Assembly (NCBI GenBank): GCA_016201045.1
Contig: JACQDM010000010.1
Coordinates: 124,001-188,000, forward strand
From: Afipia sp.
GTDB taxonomy: Bacteria; Pseudomonadota; Alphaproteobacteria; Rhizobiales; Xanthobacteraceae
Reading direction: 5' to 3'
Length of the DNA: 64,000 nucleotides
In this document: piece after piece, positions 18,136 to 27,845 of the stretch
Numbering within the stretch: the stretch's first letter is position 1
Layout of the letters: every line of letters begins with the position of its first letter
Translations under genes and position numbers: made by a program
The notes under the pieces: model-generated
The model's database searches: none
Told to the model about the DNA's origin: nothing
What the model saw: the letters and a program-made list of their open reading frames with translations, nothing else

Positions 18136-18981
18136 TCATTTGCTTGCAAACAAACGCTTCGCATTGCCGTTCGCGATCTTTGCCGCAACCTCCGGCGGCA
18201 GTTGCACGAGCCAGCCGCGATACTCCGCCATCGTCTCGCCGTAGCTCGCCCAGCGCTCGGGCACCCACGTATCCGAGCCGAGCAGAAAGCGATCCGGGAA
18301 CCTCAAAAACAGCGCGCGCCATTCCGGCGTCAATTTTCCGCCGCTCGTGATGCCGCTGCGATAGGATAGTTCGCCCCACAGCATCGGATATTTGGTCAGC
18401 ATTTCGGCGACGCGCTCGGTCGAAAGACCGAAGCCGGTATGCGCCCAGACGATCCGCGCCTTCGGATTGTGCGAGAACAAAATCTCGACGGCCTCGTCGT
18501 CGGAATGCGCGTGCAGATAAAGATCGTGCTCGACGGCAAAGTTCACCGTCTTCTTCACCCATTCGGTGGCGGCTGCCTTGCCCGAAACGTGAAACTCACC
18601 GATGCCGCGATAGTAGCCGCGCTTATATTCGTCCTGAATGAGATCGAAGATCGTGGGATCGTTGAACCAGGTCTGGATGTCGGGGCGGACGCGGTAAGGA
18701 CGAATGAACGGAACGATCCACAGATCGCCGGTCTTGCCGCCGGCCTTGGCATCCATCAGCGCGATGGTTCCGGTGTTGGGGCGGCTGGTTGAGAGAATCC
18801 CTGTGACGCGGTTCTTCTTGAACACGCCGATGACTTCATCGACCGTGTAATACGGTTTCGGCTCCCAGTTGTAGTGCATATGCGCGTCGAAGATTTCGAT
18901 GGGCTCTTCGGCTGCACGCAGACCCGCACTTGTGGCGAGCACCGCAACGAAGACAATCGCACTCCATCTTGCAATGCGCAT
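18136..18981 (-). CDS. Secreted amidohydrolase-2 family (TIM-barrel metal-dependent hydrolase)
   Basis: 281 residues. An N-terminal signal peptide (MRIARWSAIVFVAVLATSAG, cleavage probably near LRAAEE) points to the periplasm. The mature protein has the amidohydrolase-2 pattern: DAHMHYNW at the first strand, FAVEHDLYLHAHSDDEAVEI, RIVWAHTGFG and the strand-8 Asp in RFLLGSDTWVPERW. Substrate unknown. Cytoplasmic relatives are decarboxylases and lactonases; exported versions are poorly described. It lies three bases after the RND pump gene on the same strand, so it may be expressed with the pump operon. Confidence 0.85.
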   Translation of the reverse strand: MRIARWSAIVFVAVLATSAGLRAAEEPIEIFDAHMHYNWEPKPYYTVDEVIGVFKKNRVTGILSTSRPNTGTIALMDAKAGGKTGDLWIVPFIRPYRVRPDIQTWFNDPTIFDLIQDEYKRGYYRGIGEFHVSGKAAATEWVKKTVNFAVEHDLYLHAHSDDEAVEILFSHNPKARIVWAHTGFGLSTERVAEMLTKYPMLWGELSYRSGITSGGKLTPEWRALFLRFPDRFLLGSDTWVPERWASYGETMAEYRGWLVQLPPEVAAKIANGNAKRLFASK

Positions 18982-18984
18982 GTC

Positions 18985-21900
18985 CTACTCCGCTGCCGCC
19001 ACGCGCGGACGGCGCTTGGCTTCGTTCTCCGCCAGCGTCGGATCGAGACGCCGCTTCAGGCGACGATCGATACGGTCGAGATAGATGTAGACCACAGGCG
19101 TGATGTAAAGCGTGAGAAGCTGCGACACCAACAAACCGCCGACAACAGCAACACCGAGCGGCTGGCGCAGTTCGGCACCCGCACCCGCACCAAGTGCAAT
19201 CGGCAGCGTGCCGAAGATCGCGGCGAACGTCGTCATCATGATCGGGCGGAAACGCAGCAGCGCTGCTTCGCGGATCGCATGCTCGGCGCTGAGACCCGCA
19301 GCACGCCGCTCGATGGCGAAGTCCACCATCATGATCGCGTTCTTCTTCACGATGCCGACCAGCATGACGATGCCGATCATGGCGATCACGGACAGTTCCA
19401 TGCCGAACAGCATCAGCGTCAGGATCGCGCCGATGCCCGCCGACGGAAGACCCGAGATGATCGTGATCGGATGGATAAAGCTCTCATAGAGAATGCCGAG
19501 AATGACGAACGCCGCGAACACGGCGGCGAGAATGAGGATGCCCTGCCCGCGCAACGAATCCTGAAAAACCTGCGCGGTACCGGAGAATCCGGTCGCAATC
19601 GTCGCCGGCAAATTGGTGTCCTGCTCGATCTGCGTGATCTTGTCGACGGCATAGCCGAGCGACGTGCCCGGCGCGAGGTTGAACGAGATCGTCACCGCAG
19701 GCTGCTGGCCTTGATGATTGATCTGCAACGGACCGACGCTCGGCACCATCTTCGCAACCGCGTCGAGCGGGATCGGCTGGCCCTTCTCCGTCTTCACATA
19801 GAGCTTCGACAGATCGGTCGGATCGACGCGGAATTTCGGCTGCGCTTCGAGAATGATCTGATAGTCGTTCGACGGCATGTAGATCGTGCCGACCTGCCGC
19901 GCGCCGTAGGCATTGTAGAGCTGGTTGCGGATCTGGTCGGCGGTGACGCCGTAGACCATCGCCTTCTCACGGTCGATCTCGACGGTGAGCTGCGGGTTCT
20001 TGATGTAGAGGTCCGTCGTCACATCGAGCAGGCCGGGCACTTTCGCGATCTTGTCGCGCATCTCCGGCCCGAAGTGATAGAGCGACTCCGTGTCGCCGCT
20101 TTGCAGCGTGTATTGATACTGGCTCTTCGACGGCCGCCCGCCGATGTTGAGATTCTGGATGCTCTGGAAGAACGCCTGCAAGCCCGGTACCTGCAAGGCC
20201 TTCGCGCGCAGCCGCGCGACGACCTTCTGAATGTCGCCGCGCTCTTCCTTCGGCTTGAGACCGATGAACAGGCGCCCGTAATTCGCGGTCGTGTTCGGTC
20301 CGCCCGCGCCGACGGTCGAGTTGACGAAATCGATGGCCGGGTCCTTGCGCAATTCGTCAGCGAGCACCTTCTGCCGCGCGCTCATCGCCTCGAAGGATGT
20401 ATCGGTCGCGGCCTCGGTGATGCCGACAAGGAACCCCGTGTCTTCCTGCGGGAAGAAACCTTTCGGTGCCACGCCATAGAGCCAGACCGTAACGAACAGC
20501 GTCGCAATCGTGACGATGAGCATCATCGACTTGCGCGCCAGCACCCAATCGAGCGTCCGCTCATAGGCGCGCAGCCAGCTGCCGAACATCGCCTCGAACT
20601 TGCGCAGCACGATGTTCGGCTCGTGGTGCGGATCGTGCGCTTTAAGTACGCGGGCGCAGAGCATCGGCGTCAAAGTCAGCGACACGAATCCCGACACGAC
20701 GATGGCGACCGAAATCGTCACCGCGAATTCGCGGAACACGCGACCGACGATGCCGCCCATCAGCAGCACGGGGATAAACACGGCGATCAAGGAGAAGGTA
20801 ATCGACAGAATGGTGAAGCCGATCTCGCGCGCGCCTTTCAGCGCCGCTTCATACGGCTTCATGCCCTCCTCGATGTGACGCATGATGTTTTCGAGCATCA
20901 CGATGGCATCGTCGACGACGAAGCCGACCGATAGCGTCAGCGCAAGCAGCGTCATGTTGTTGATCGAGTAATCGAGCACGTACATGACTGCGCAGGTGCC
21001 GAACAGCGATATCGGAACCGCAAGTGCCGGAATGAACGTCGCGGACGCCGACCGCAGAAACAGGAAAATCACGACGATGACGAGACCGATTGCCAGCAGC
21101 AGCGTTTCTTCGACGTCCGTGACAGACTGACGGATCGATATCGAACGATCAAGTATCACCGACATTGCGACCGACGGCGGAATCTCCGCCCGCAAGGACG
21201 GCAGCTTGGCCTTGATGTTATCGACGACCGCAACCGTGTTGGCGTCCGGCTGTTTCTGAATCGCCAGCACGATGGCGCGGCGGCCGTTGAACCAGGTTGC
21301 GATCTTGTCGTTCTCGACGCTGTCGTAAATCTTGGCGACTTCGTCGAGCTTGACAGGTGCGCCGTTGCGATACGCCACAACGACCTGCCGGTAGTCCTCA
21401 GCCTTCGACAATTGACCCGAAGCCTGCAGCGCAATGTCCTGCTTCGGCCCATTCAGCGTGCCGACAGGAGTCGAGGAATTGGCGCGCGCCACAGCATTGC
21501 GAATGTCGTCGAGCGACAGTCCGCGCGCGGCAGCGGCTTCGGGATCGGCCTGTACGCGCACTGCGAATTTCTGCGCGCCGTAGACGATCACCTGAGCGAC
21601 GCCGGGTATCTGCGACAGCGTCTGGCCGACGGTGATGTCGCCGTATTCGTTGACGGTGGAGAGCGGCAGCGTTTCCGAATTCAGCGAAATGAAGAGGATC
21701 GGAAACTCCGCAGGGTTCACTTTGCGGAACGTCGGCGGAATGATCATCTCCACCGGCAAGCGGCGCTGAGCCACCGTCAGCGCGGTCTGCACGTCGAGCG
21801 CGGCACCGTCGATGTTGCGGTTGAGATCGAACTGGATCGTGATGACGGTCGTGCCTTGCGACGAACTCGACGACATCGATGAGATGCCGGCAATCGTCGA

Positions 21901-22113
21901 CAGCTGCCGCTCGATGGGGCCTGCGACGGATGCCGCCATCGTGTCCGCGCTCGCGCCCGGCAATGTCGCGGTCACGGCGATGGTCGGGAAATCCACCTTC
22001 GGCAACGCCGACACAGGCAGCAAACGAAATCCGAACACGCCGAACGCGATGATCGACGCCGTCATCAGCGTCGTCATCACCGGCCGCGTGATGCAGAGTT
22101 CGGAGAGCGTCAT
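18985..22113 (-). CDS. RND-family efflux transporter (HAE1/MdtB-C type)
   Basis: 1042 residues, the full length of an AcrB/MdtB-type inner-membrane proton antiporter with 12 membrane helices and two large periplasmic loops. The N-terminus LSELCITRPVMTTLMTASII is typical of MdtB/MdtC-like pumps. The proton-relay Asp pair appears in GFVVDDAIVMLENIMRH, and the TM10 Lys in GIVKKNAIMMVDFAIERR. The adaptor gene ends two bases upstream of its start, so the two are translated together. No outer-membrane channel gene is nearby, so a TolC-like protein encoded elsewhere must complete it. The substrate cannot be predicted. Confidence 0.95.
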   Translation of the reverse strand: MTLSELCITRPVMTTLMTASIIAFGVFGFRLLPVSALPKVDFPTIAVTATLPGASADTMAASVAGPIERQLSTIAGISSMSSSSSQGTTVITIQFDLNRNIDGAALDVQTALTVAQRRLPVEMIIPPTFRKVNPAEFPILFISLNSETLPLSTVNEYGDITVGQTLSQIPGVAQVIVYGAQKFAVRVQADPEAAAARGLSLDDIRNAVARANSSTPVGTLNGPKQDIALQASGQLSKAEDYRQVVVAYRNGAPVKLDEVAKIYDSVENDKIATWFNGRRAIVLAIQKQPDANTVAVVDNIKAKLPSLRAEIPPSVAMSVILDRSISIRQSVTDVEETLLLAIGLVIVVIFLFLRSASATFIPALAVPISLFGTCAVMYVLDYSINNMTLLALTLSVGFVVDDAIVMLENIMRHIEEGMKPYEAALKGAREIGFTILSITFSLIAVFIPVLLMGGIVGRVFREFAVTISVAIVVSGFVSLTLTPMLCARVLKAHDPHHEPNIVLRKFEAMFGSWLRAYERTLDWVLARKSMMLIVTIATLFVTVWLYGVAPKGFFPQEDTGFLVGITEAATDTSFEAMSARQKVLADELRKDPAIDFVNSTVGAGGPNTTANYGRLFIGLKPKEERGDIQKVVARLRAKALQVPGLQAFFQSIQNLNIGGRPSKSQYQYTLQSGDTESLYHFGPEMRDKIAKVPGLLDVTTDLYIKNPQLTVEIDREKAMVYGVTADQIRNQLYNAYGARQVGTIYMPSNDYQIILEAQPKFRVDPTDLSKLYVKTEKGQPIPLDAVAKMVPSVGPLQINHQGQQPAVTISFNLAPGTSLGYAVDKITQIEQDTNLPATIATGFSGTAQVFQDSLRGQGILILAAVFAAFVILGILYESFIHPITIISGLPSAGIGAILTLMLFGMELSVIAMIGIVMLVGIVKKNAIMMVDFAIERRAAGLSAEHAIREAALLRFRPIMMTTFAAIFGTLPIALGAGAGAELRQPLGVAVVGGLLVSQLLTLYITPVVYIYLDRIDRRLKRRLDPTLAENEAKRRPRVAAAE

Positions 22114-22114
22114 G

Positions 22115-23299
22115 TCACGCCCCTGCCTTGCGCGCGCGCGTCTCGACGGAGGTTCCGTTCGACAACAGCAACTGCCCGTCCGTCACAATATCCTCATCGC
22201 CGCTTAAGCCGCTGCCAATGACAGAAATGCCTGAAGACGTGCGATTGACTGTCACCGGCTGCACCACCGCCTTGCCGTCCTTGACCACGAACACGAAGCT
22301 GCCCGACTGGCTGCGCTGGACGGCCACCGACGGCACGACCACCGCCTGCTCGTTGCGGACGATCAGCTTGGTGTTGACGAGAATGCCCGGCCACAACAGT
22401 TCATTGTCGTTGCCCATGATGCCGCGCACCGTCACCATGCCGGTTGTCGGATCGACAGTGTTCTCCACCATCGCGATCTTGCCGGTCTCGGATTTGGTGC
22501 TGCCGGGAATCGTCGCGACGACGGACGATAGATCGTCCTTCATGCCATCGCGCAGGTCGCTCAACACACGCTGCGGCACCGTGAAGGTCACATAGACCGG
22601 AGCCATCTGGTTGATGGTCGCGAGCGGCGACGTATCTGCGGGACGCACGAAGTTTCCGATCTTCACGGATGCTGCGCTGATGCGCCCGGAAATCGGCGCG
22701 GTAATCAACGTGTAGGATTTCTGAACTTTCAGATTATCGAGTGTCGCCTGATCCGCGATGATTTGAGCGTTCGCCGTGTCCATCGCGGTCTTGGCGTTAT
22801 CGACACTGACCTGCGTGGTTGCGCCCTTGGTTATCAAATCCGAATAGCGCTTGTGATCGCGCTGCGCGAGTTCGAGCTGCGAGCGCGATTTGGCGAGATT
22901 GCCTTCGGCCTGCGCGATCTGCGCGTCGATCTGGCGGCCGTCGAGCGTGAACAGAAGATCGCCCTCGTTTACCCGCGCGCCGTCCTTGAAATGCACGTCG
23001 ACGATGGTTGTCTCCACGCGCGACTTCAGCGCGACGGATGAAATCGGCGTCACCATGCCGATGGAATCCACATCGACCGGAACTTGCTTCTTCTCGGCCT
23101 TGACGATTTCCACCGAGACGATACGCGCGCGCTGCGGACCCTTGGCGCTGGCGTCGCCGCCGATCCATGCGCGCGTCAGCAATATCGCGATGAGCAGCAC
23201 GAACGCACCGCCCCCGCCGAGCACCACGCGGTTTTGTTTCTTGAGAAGAGCCCAGTTCCGAGACAGAAAATCCGGGTTCTTCAGGACGTTTTTGACCAT
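22115..23299 (-). CDS. RND efflux periplasmic adaptor (membrane fusion protein)
   Basis: 394 residues. A non-cleaved N-terminal anchor helix (VVLGGGGAFVLLIAILLTRA) follows ~25 cytoplasmic residues. The lipoyl-like half-motifs are VDVHFKDGARVNEGDLLFTL and APISGRISAASVKIGNFVRP. Between them lies a coiled-coil hairpin (~110-170) that would touch the outer-membrane channel. Beta-barrel and membrane-proximal domains follow. It matches MdtA/AcrA-type adaptors and precedes the pump gene by one base. The divergent xthA lies 166 bases away. Confidence 0.93.
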   Translation of the reverse strand: MVKNVLKNPDFLSRNWALLKKQNRVVLGGGGAFVLLIAILLTRAWIGGDASAKGPQRARIVSVEIVKAEKKQVPVDVDSIGMVTPISSVALKSRVETTIVDVHFKDGARVNEGDLLFTLDGRQIDAQIAQAEGNLAKSRSQLELAQRDHKRYSDLITKGATTQVSVDNAKTAMDTANAQIIADQATLDNLKVQKSYTLITAPISGRISAASVKIGNFVRPADTSPLATINQMAPVYVTFTVPQRVLSDLRDGMKDDLSSVVATIPGSTKSETGKIAMVENTVDPTTGMVTVRGIMGNDNELLWPGILVNTKLIVRNEQAVVVPSVAVQRSQSGSFVFVVKDGKAVVQPVTVNRTSSGISVIGSGLSGDEDIVTDGQLLLSNGTSVETRARKAGA

Positions 23300-23465
23300 T
23301 TCCGATGTTTAGGGGCGAGTCCGCCAAGCTCTTGGCAAATCGGCCCTTCTCCCTGCATCCAACGCTCGTTTCTCGGCGTTATTTGCGTCCGGCTTATCAC
23401 AGCGCTGCCCGCCGTGGTACGCCTTGGCGGACAGATTCCATCGATGAAGATTAACGGCTGAGTAC

Positions 23466-24248
23466 ATGCGCATCGCAACCTGGAACGTTAACTCGATCCG
23501 CCAGCGGCTCGACCATCTCCTGACGTGGCTCAAGGAGCGTCAGCCGGATGTCGTGTGCCTGCAGGAAATCAAATGTCAGGACGGCGACTTCCCGCGCGAG
23601 CCGATCGAGGCGCTCGGCTACAATGTCGTTACCCACGGCCAGAAGACTTTCAACGGCGTGGCGCTGCTCTCGAAGTTGCCATTCGATGAAACCTCGCCCG
23701 GCCTCGCCGGCGATCCGGACGATCTGCACGCGCGTTTTCTCGAAGGCGTCGTGTCGTACAAAGGCGGCGCACTGCGCGTGGCCTGTCTTTATCTGCCCAA
23801 CGGAAACCCGCCGGATACCGAGAAATATCCGTATAAAATCAAATGGATGGAACGGCTTGCTAACTATTCAAGCGACCAGTTGAAGACCGAACAGCCCTTC
23901 GTTCTGGCTGGCGATTTCAACGTCATCCCGACACCCGCCGATGTTTACAACCCGGCGGCGTGGGCTGGCGACGCGCTGTTTCTGCCGAAGACGCGCGAGA
24001 AGTTTCAGGCGCTGCTCAATCTCGGCCTCACCGACGCACTGCGCGCAGTTTCGGATGAACCCGGCCGCTACACGTTCTGGGATTATCAGGCCGGCGCCTG
24101 GCCGAAGAACAACGGCATCCGCATCGACCATCTTCTGCTCTCACCGCAAGCGAGCGACCGGCTCGTCACGGCCGGCATCGACAAGCATGTCCGAGGCTGG
24201 GAGAAGGCCTCGGACCACGTTCCGGTGTGGATCGATCTGGATTTGTAA
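23466..24248 (+). CDS. xthA: Exodeoxyribonuclease III
   Basis: 260 residues, the standard length. Exonuclease III is the main AP endonuclease and 3'-repair exonuclease of base-excision repair. Visible landmarks are MRIATWNVNSIRQRLDHLL, VCLQEIKCQDGDFP with the metal-binding Glu, FVLAGDFNVIPTPADVY with the catalytic Asp-Asn, and KASDHVPVWIDL with the terminal Asp-His. The start ATG is unambiguous because family members begin with MRIATWNVNS. It stands alone on the plus strand, divergent from the RND adaptor and convergent with the exoR-like gene. Confidence 0.96.
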   Translation: MRIATWNVNSIRQRLDHLLTWLKERQPDVVCLQEIKCQDGDFPREPIEALGYNVVTHGQKTFNGVALLSKLPFDETSPGLAGDPDDLHARFLEGVVSYKGGALRVACLYLPNGNPPDTEKYPYKIKWMERLANYSSDQLKTEQPFVLAGDFNVIPTPADVYNPAAWAGDALFLPKTREKFQALLNLGLTDALRAVSDEPGRYTFWDYQAGAWPKNNGIRIDHLLLSPQASDRLVTAGIDKHVRGWEKASDHVPVWIDLDL

Positions 24249-24287
24249 CGCGGCGATGATTTGCCGCAGCCGGTTGGTGCGGCGAAC

Positions 24288-25121
24288 TCAGTCGCGGCGG
24301 CCCTGCACCCAGCGCTCGAGCATTTCAGCAGCCATCGCCTTGTCGTCGAGCGACGCCTTTCCGAGTGCAGCCTGATAGTTATCCTTGATCCAGGCTTCGT
24401 CGGCGGTCGCGCCTTCCTGCGCCAGCGCCATCCACATCAACCCGCGCGCGGCCTGCCGCTGCAGGCGGTCGCCGTTGAACATCATCTGACCCAGCATCGC
24501 CTGAGCTTCGTGCTGGCCTTTCTGGGCCGAGAGCGCGAGCCATCGCACGCCGTGCTTGGGATCGCGCGGCATGCCGACGCCGTCGAGATACAACCGCGCC
24601 AGATTGAACTGCGCTTCGGCATTACCGAAATAAGACGCGGCGTAGGCGAACATTTCACGCGCACGTTCCGGATCGGCCTTCACGCGCGAGTTGGGAATGC
24701 CGGTCTTGTAGTAACGGCCGAGTGCGACGAACGCATTGGCGACAACGCTCGCCTGAGGTGCCGCCGGATTGTCATCGGCGTGAGCGTTCGCGACCTTACT
24801 GAAATAGTCGAATGCGCGGAGATCGTCCTGCGCGACGCCGTCGCCGGATGCGTACATGCGGCCGAGTTTCCACTGCGCAATCGGATGACCGCCGTCGGCG
24901 GCGTATTGCAAAGCCGTCAGCGAAGAGACCGCGGGCACGTTCGGAATATCGGCGGGCGGCACCGGCTTCTTGATGACCGCAATGCCGGTCGGTGCCGCAA
25001 CCACCGGCAGCGCCGCTTCTGGGCTATTCGGCGGCGTGCCGTCGAACGCGAGCGCCGACGCCGCCACGAAGGCGGTGACGCCGAGAACGACAACGATGCC
25101 GATGCGCTCAGATGTCCGCAT
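24288..25121 (-). CDS. exoR: ExoR-like periplasmic Sel1-repeat protein
   Basis: 277 residues. A signal peptide ([20 protein letters not shown]) is followed by a Sel1-like repeat array: [40 protein letters not shown] and MWMALAQEG. In Sinorhizobium, ExoR is a periplasmic repressor of the ExoS-ChvI two-component system controlling exopolysaccharide, motility and acid response. The repeat pattern and length match ExoR as I remember it. The start overlaps the ilvD stop by 14 bases, so translation is probably coupled to ilvD. No exoS/chvI genes are in the window. Confidence 0.78.
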   Translation of the reverse strand: MRTSERIGIVVVLGVTAFVAASALAFDGTPPNSPEAALPVVAAPTGIAVIKKPVPPADIPNVPAVSSLTALQYAADGGHPIAQWKLGRMYASGDGVAQDDLRAFDYFSKVANAHADDNPAAPQASVVANAFVALGRYYKTGIPNSRVKADPERAREMFAYAASYFGNAEAQFNLARLYLDGVGMPRDPKHGVRWLALSAQKGQHEAQAMLGQMMFNGDRLQRQAARGLMWMALAQEGATADEAWIKDNYQAALGKASLDDKAMAAEMLERWVQGRRD

Positions 25122-26832
25122 AACACTCTTTCTCGCCCTTGCCTCCGGGATGCGTCACCGCTCCCTTGACCGCAGGACCGACCTGCCGGGCGTATTTCCA
25201 CAAAACGCCGGAGCCGAAGCGTTCCGCGCGCGGCTTCCATGATTTCTTGCGCTCGGCCAATTCGGCGTCGCTGAGCTTGACATTGAGCGTGCCGTTGACC
25301 GCGTCGAGTTCGATGACGTCGCCATCCTTGACCAGCGCGATCGGACCGCCGATGGCCGCTTCCGGCCCGACGTGACCGACGCAGAAGCCGCGCGTCGCAC
25401 CCGAAAAACGTCCGTCGGTGATGAGCGCGATCTTGCCGCCCATGCCCTGCCCGGTCAGCGCCGCAGTCGTCTGCAGCATTTCGCGCATGCCCGGACCGCC
25501 CTTGGGACCTTCGTAACGGATGACGAGAACTTCGCCTTCATTGTAGGTTTTCTTGTTCACGCATTCGAACGCGTCTTCTTCGCAATCGAAGCAGCGCGCC
25601 GGACCCGAGAACTTCAGCGTGGACATGCCAGCGACTTTCACGATCGCGCCTTCAGGCGCGAGATTGCCCTTCATGCCGACGACGCCACCCGTGACGGTGA
25701 TCGGCTTGTCGGCAGAACGAACCACGTCCTGGTGAGGATTCCATTTAACGGCCTTCAGATTCTCGGCGATCGTGCGTCCGGTGACCGTCAGGCAGTCGCC
25801 GTGCAGATAGCCGTGATCCAGCAATGTCTTCATCAGAAGCGGGATGCCGCCAGCTTCGAACATGTCTTTGGCGACATAACGTCCGCCCGGTTTCAAATCG
25901 GCGACGTAAGGAGTCTTTTTGAAGATTTCGGCCACATCGAACAGATCGAATTCGATTCCGCACTCATGCGCCATCGCCGGCAGATGGAGCGCTGCATTGG
26001 TCGAACCGCCCGAGGCGGCAACGACGGCGGCGGCATTCTCGAGCGACTTGCGGGTGACGATGTCGCGCGGACGGATGTTCCTGGCGACCAGTTCCATGAT
26101 CTTCTCGCCCGCCGCCATGCAGAAACTGTCGCGGATTTCGTAGGGCGCCGGTGCACCTGCCGAGTAAGGCAGCGCAAGGCCGATGGCCTCGGAAACCGTC
26201 GCCATCGTGTTGGCGGTGAACTGCGCGCCGCATGCGCCTGCCGACGGGCACGCCACGCGCTCGATTTCGTCGAGGTCTTCGTCCGACATCGCGCCGACCG
26301 AATGTTTGCCGACGGCCTCGAACATGTCCTGCACGGTGACCTGCTGGCCGCGGAAATTGCCCGGCAGGATCGAACCGCCGTAGATGAAGATCGACGGCAC
26401 GTTCAAACGCAGCATCGCCATCATCATGCCCGGCAGCGACTTGTCGCAACCGGCCAGACCGATCAGCGCGTCATAGGCGTGGCCGCGCACGGTAAGTTCG
26501 ACGGAGTCGGCGATGGTCTCGCGTGACGGCAGCGACGAGCGCATGCCGTCATGGCCCATAGCGATGCCATCGGTGACGGTGATGGTACAGAATTCGCGCG
26601 GCGTGCCGCCCGCGGACGCAACGCCCTTTTTGGCGGCCTGCGCCTGGCGCATCAGCGAAATGTTGCAGGGAGCGGCTTCATTCCAGCACGACGCCACGCC
26701 GATCAGCGGCTGGTGGATCTGTTCGGTGGTGAGACCCATCGCGTAAAGGTACGAACGATGCGGCGCGCGCGACGGCCCCTCCGTCACGTGACGGCTTGGA
26801 AGTCGTGATTTGATGTTGGTCTTCGCGTCCAT
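25108..26832 (-). CDS. ilvD: Dihydroxy-acid dehydratase
   Basis: 574 residues. IlvD dehydrates dihydroxy-acids in the valine, isoleucine and leucine pathway. Cys residues likely to ligate the Fe-S cluster are in [15 protein letters not shown] and [17 protein letters not shown]; a third appears in [11 protein letters not shown]. The C-terminus ([20 protein letters not shown]) is the family hallmark. The N-terminus [19 protein letters not shown] fits homologues. exoR begins within the last 14 bases. The upstream gap to the YeaQ-like gene is 281 bases and contains a small hairpin but no leader-peptide run of branched-chain codons that I can see. Confidence 0.97.
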   Translation of the reverse strand: MDAKTNIKSRLPSRHVTEGPSRAPHRSYLYAMGLTTEQIHQPLIGVASCWNEAAPCNISLMRQAQAAKKGVASAGGTPREFCTITVTDGIAMGHDGMRSSLPSRETIADSVELTVRGHAYDALIGLAGCDKSLPGMMMAMLRLNVPSIFIYGGSILPGNFRGQQVTVQDMFEAVGKHSVGAMSDEDLDEIERVACPSAGACGAQFTANTMATVSEAIGLALPYSAGAPAPYEIRDSFCMAAGEKIMELVARNIRPRDIVTRKSLENAAAVVAASGGSTNAALHLPAMAHECGIEFDLFDVAEIFKKTPYVADLKPGGRYVAKDMFEAGGIPLLMKTLLDHGYLHGDCLTVTGRTIAENLKAVKWNPHQDVVRSADKPITVTGGVVGMKGNLAPEGAIVKVAGMSTLKFSGPARCFDCEEDAFECVNKKTYNEGEVLVIRYEGPKGGPGMREMLQTTAALTGQGMGGKIALITDGRFSGATRGFCVGHVGPEAAIGGPIALVKDGDVIELDAVNGTLNVKLSDAELAERKKSWKPRAERFGSGVLWKYARQVGPAVKGAVTHPGGKGEKECYADI

Positions 26833-26867
26833 CGTAACCTTCGCCCTCAGCCACCCTTTGAAACCCG

Positions 26868-26892
26868 AAAACCGTTAAAAATGTACGGTTTT
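26868..26892 (-). terminator. Small hairpin in the ilvD upstream region
   Basis: AAAACCGT (26868-26875) pairs with ACGGTTTT (26885-26892) around a nine-base A/T-rich loop. Read leftward, the second arm ends in TTTT, as in a weak intrinsic terminator for the YeaQ-like gene whose stop lies ~220 bases upstream. It is only ~36 bases before the ilvD start, so it could equally be a leader structure for ilvD. Function not decided by sequence. The remainder of the 281-base gap shows no gene. Confidence 0.35.
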
Positions 26893-27113
26893 TCAATACC
26901 TTCGCAGAGGCTGTGGCATTTGAGCCTTGACGAAGAATGATTTCATGGAGGCGTGTGGCTAAATCGCGGCGCACGCAAGCGCTTCCCGTGGCGAGGGTTA
27001 AATGTTCAGAATGTGTGACAGTGGCGCAACATTCGTTGCCCTGCCGCAACGATTAACGCCGGGCAGTCCTGCCACTTCGGATCGCCTGAAAAGTCCGCCC
27101 GGAGGCGGCCGCG

Positions 27114-27392
27114 CTACTTTGAGCTACGGATCATCCGCCACGCAAACAGGATGATGACCGCGCCGACGGCTGCGGAGATCAGCGTGCGCCAGAAGCCGAA
27201 CACCGTGATCTGCGCGATCTCCGCGAGCTTGCCGCCGACGAACGCGCCGCAGACGCCGATGAGGATGTTGGTGAAGATTCCGTGGTCGGATTCCGTCACC
27301 TTTTCAGCGATCCAGCCGGCGATGGCGCCGATCAGGATCATGGTGAAAAAGCCAACGCCCGGCTGGCTCATGAATGCTTGTGCGTCGTTCAT
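27114..27392 (-). CDS. GlsB/YeaQ/YmgE family stress-response membrane protein
   Basis: 92 residues with three predicted membrane helices: GFFTMILIGAIAGWIAEKVT, a Gly-rich GIFTNILIGVCGAFVGGKLA, and TLISAAVGAVIILFAWRMIR. This is the transglycosylase-associated (misnamed) GlsB/YeaQ/YmgE family of small stress-induced membrane proteins. Molecular role unknown. GGGGAG lies seven bases before the first ATG, supporting that start over the internal Met8. Transcribed toward ilvD. The next gene upstream begins 69 bases away and is also on the minus strand. Confidence 0.85.
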   Translation of the reverse strand: MNDAQAFMSQPGVGFFTMILIGAIAGWIAEKVTESDHGIFTNILIGVCGAFVGGKLAEIAQITVFGFWRTLISAAVGAVIILFAWRMIRSSK

Positions 27393-27461
27393 CGTGTTGC
27401 TCCCCGTCCCGAAAAAATCGAGCGCATCTATAACACGCCGGCCGCTGCGCGCGAACCGGCG

Positions 27462-27824
27462 CTAGGTTATTCGCTTCTCGTCCGACAGCCTTGAACAAAT
27501 CGCCGCCGGCAATGCGCCGATCAGGCCGAACGTGAGAATTCGCTGCACCAAGCCCGAGTCGAAAATCCAGACGGCAACGGCGAATGCGATCGCGTAGCCG
27601 ACGAGTGCCGTGCCGATAACGGCGGGAATACGCGACCGGCGAAACACCGTATCGGCGAAGGCAATGACGAGCGCGGGAACGGCGCAGACGACATAGGCCC
27701 AGCCGACCAGTTTATAGGCCTCGGGATTGTCCGGCAAAATCCAGAGTTGAATCGAAATCCACGCGGCAAGCGAGACAGCGGCGAGCGCCGGAAACAGGCC
27801 GAGAAAAATCAGAAACCGCTTCAT
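27462..27824 (-). CDS. Small hypothetical inner-membrane protein
   Basis: 120 residues, four predicted membrane helices: MKRFLIFLGLFPALAAVSLA, a second around YKLVGWAYVVCAVPALVIAF, a third around GTALVGYAIAFAVAVWIF and a short fourth near ILTFGLIGALPAAICS. The C-terminus is charged. I do not recognise the family. A strong AGGAGG-type site precedes the ATG. The 54-residue secreted protein gene ends 22 bases upstream, so the two are likely a small operon. No functional clue from neighbours. Confidence 0.7.
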   Translation of the reverse strand: MKRFLIFLGLFPALAAVSLAAWISIQLWILPDNPEAYKLVGWAYVVCAVPALVIAFADTVFRRSRIPAVIGTALVGYAIAFAVAVWIFDSGLVQRILTFGLIGALPAAICSRLSDEKRIT

Positions 27825-27845
27825 GGCCCTTTCCAGCCTCCTCTC

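Noticed and set aside
18874-20934. 686-codon plus-strand open frame over the RND gene
   Set aside because: Antisense to a full-length RND pump with all family motifs. The translation is Arg/His/Asp-rich without domains, as expected of GC-rich third-position bias.
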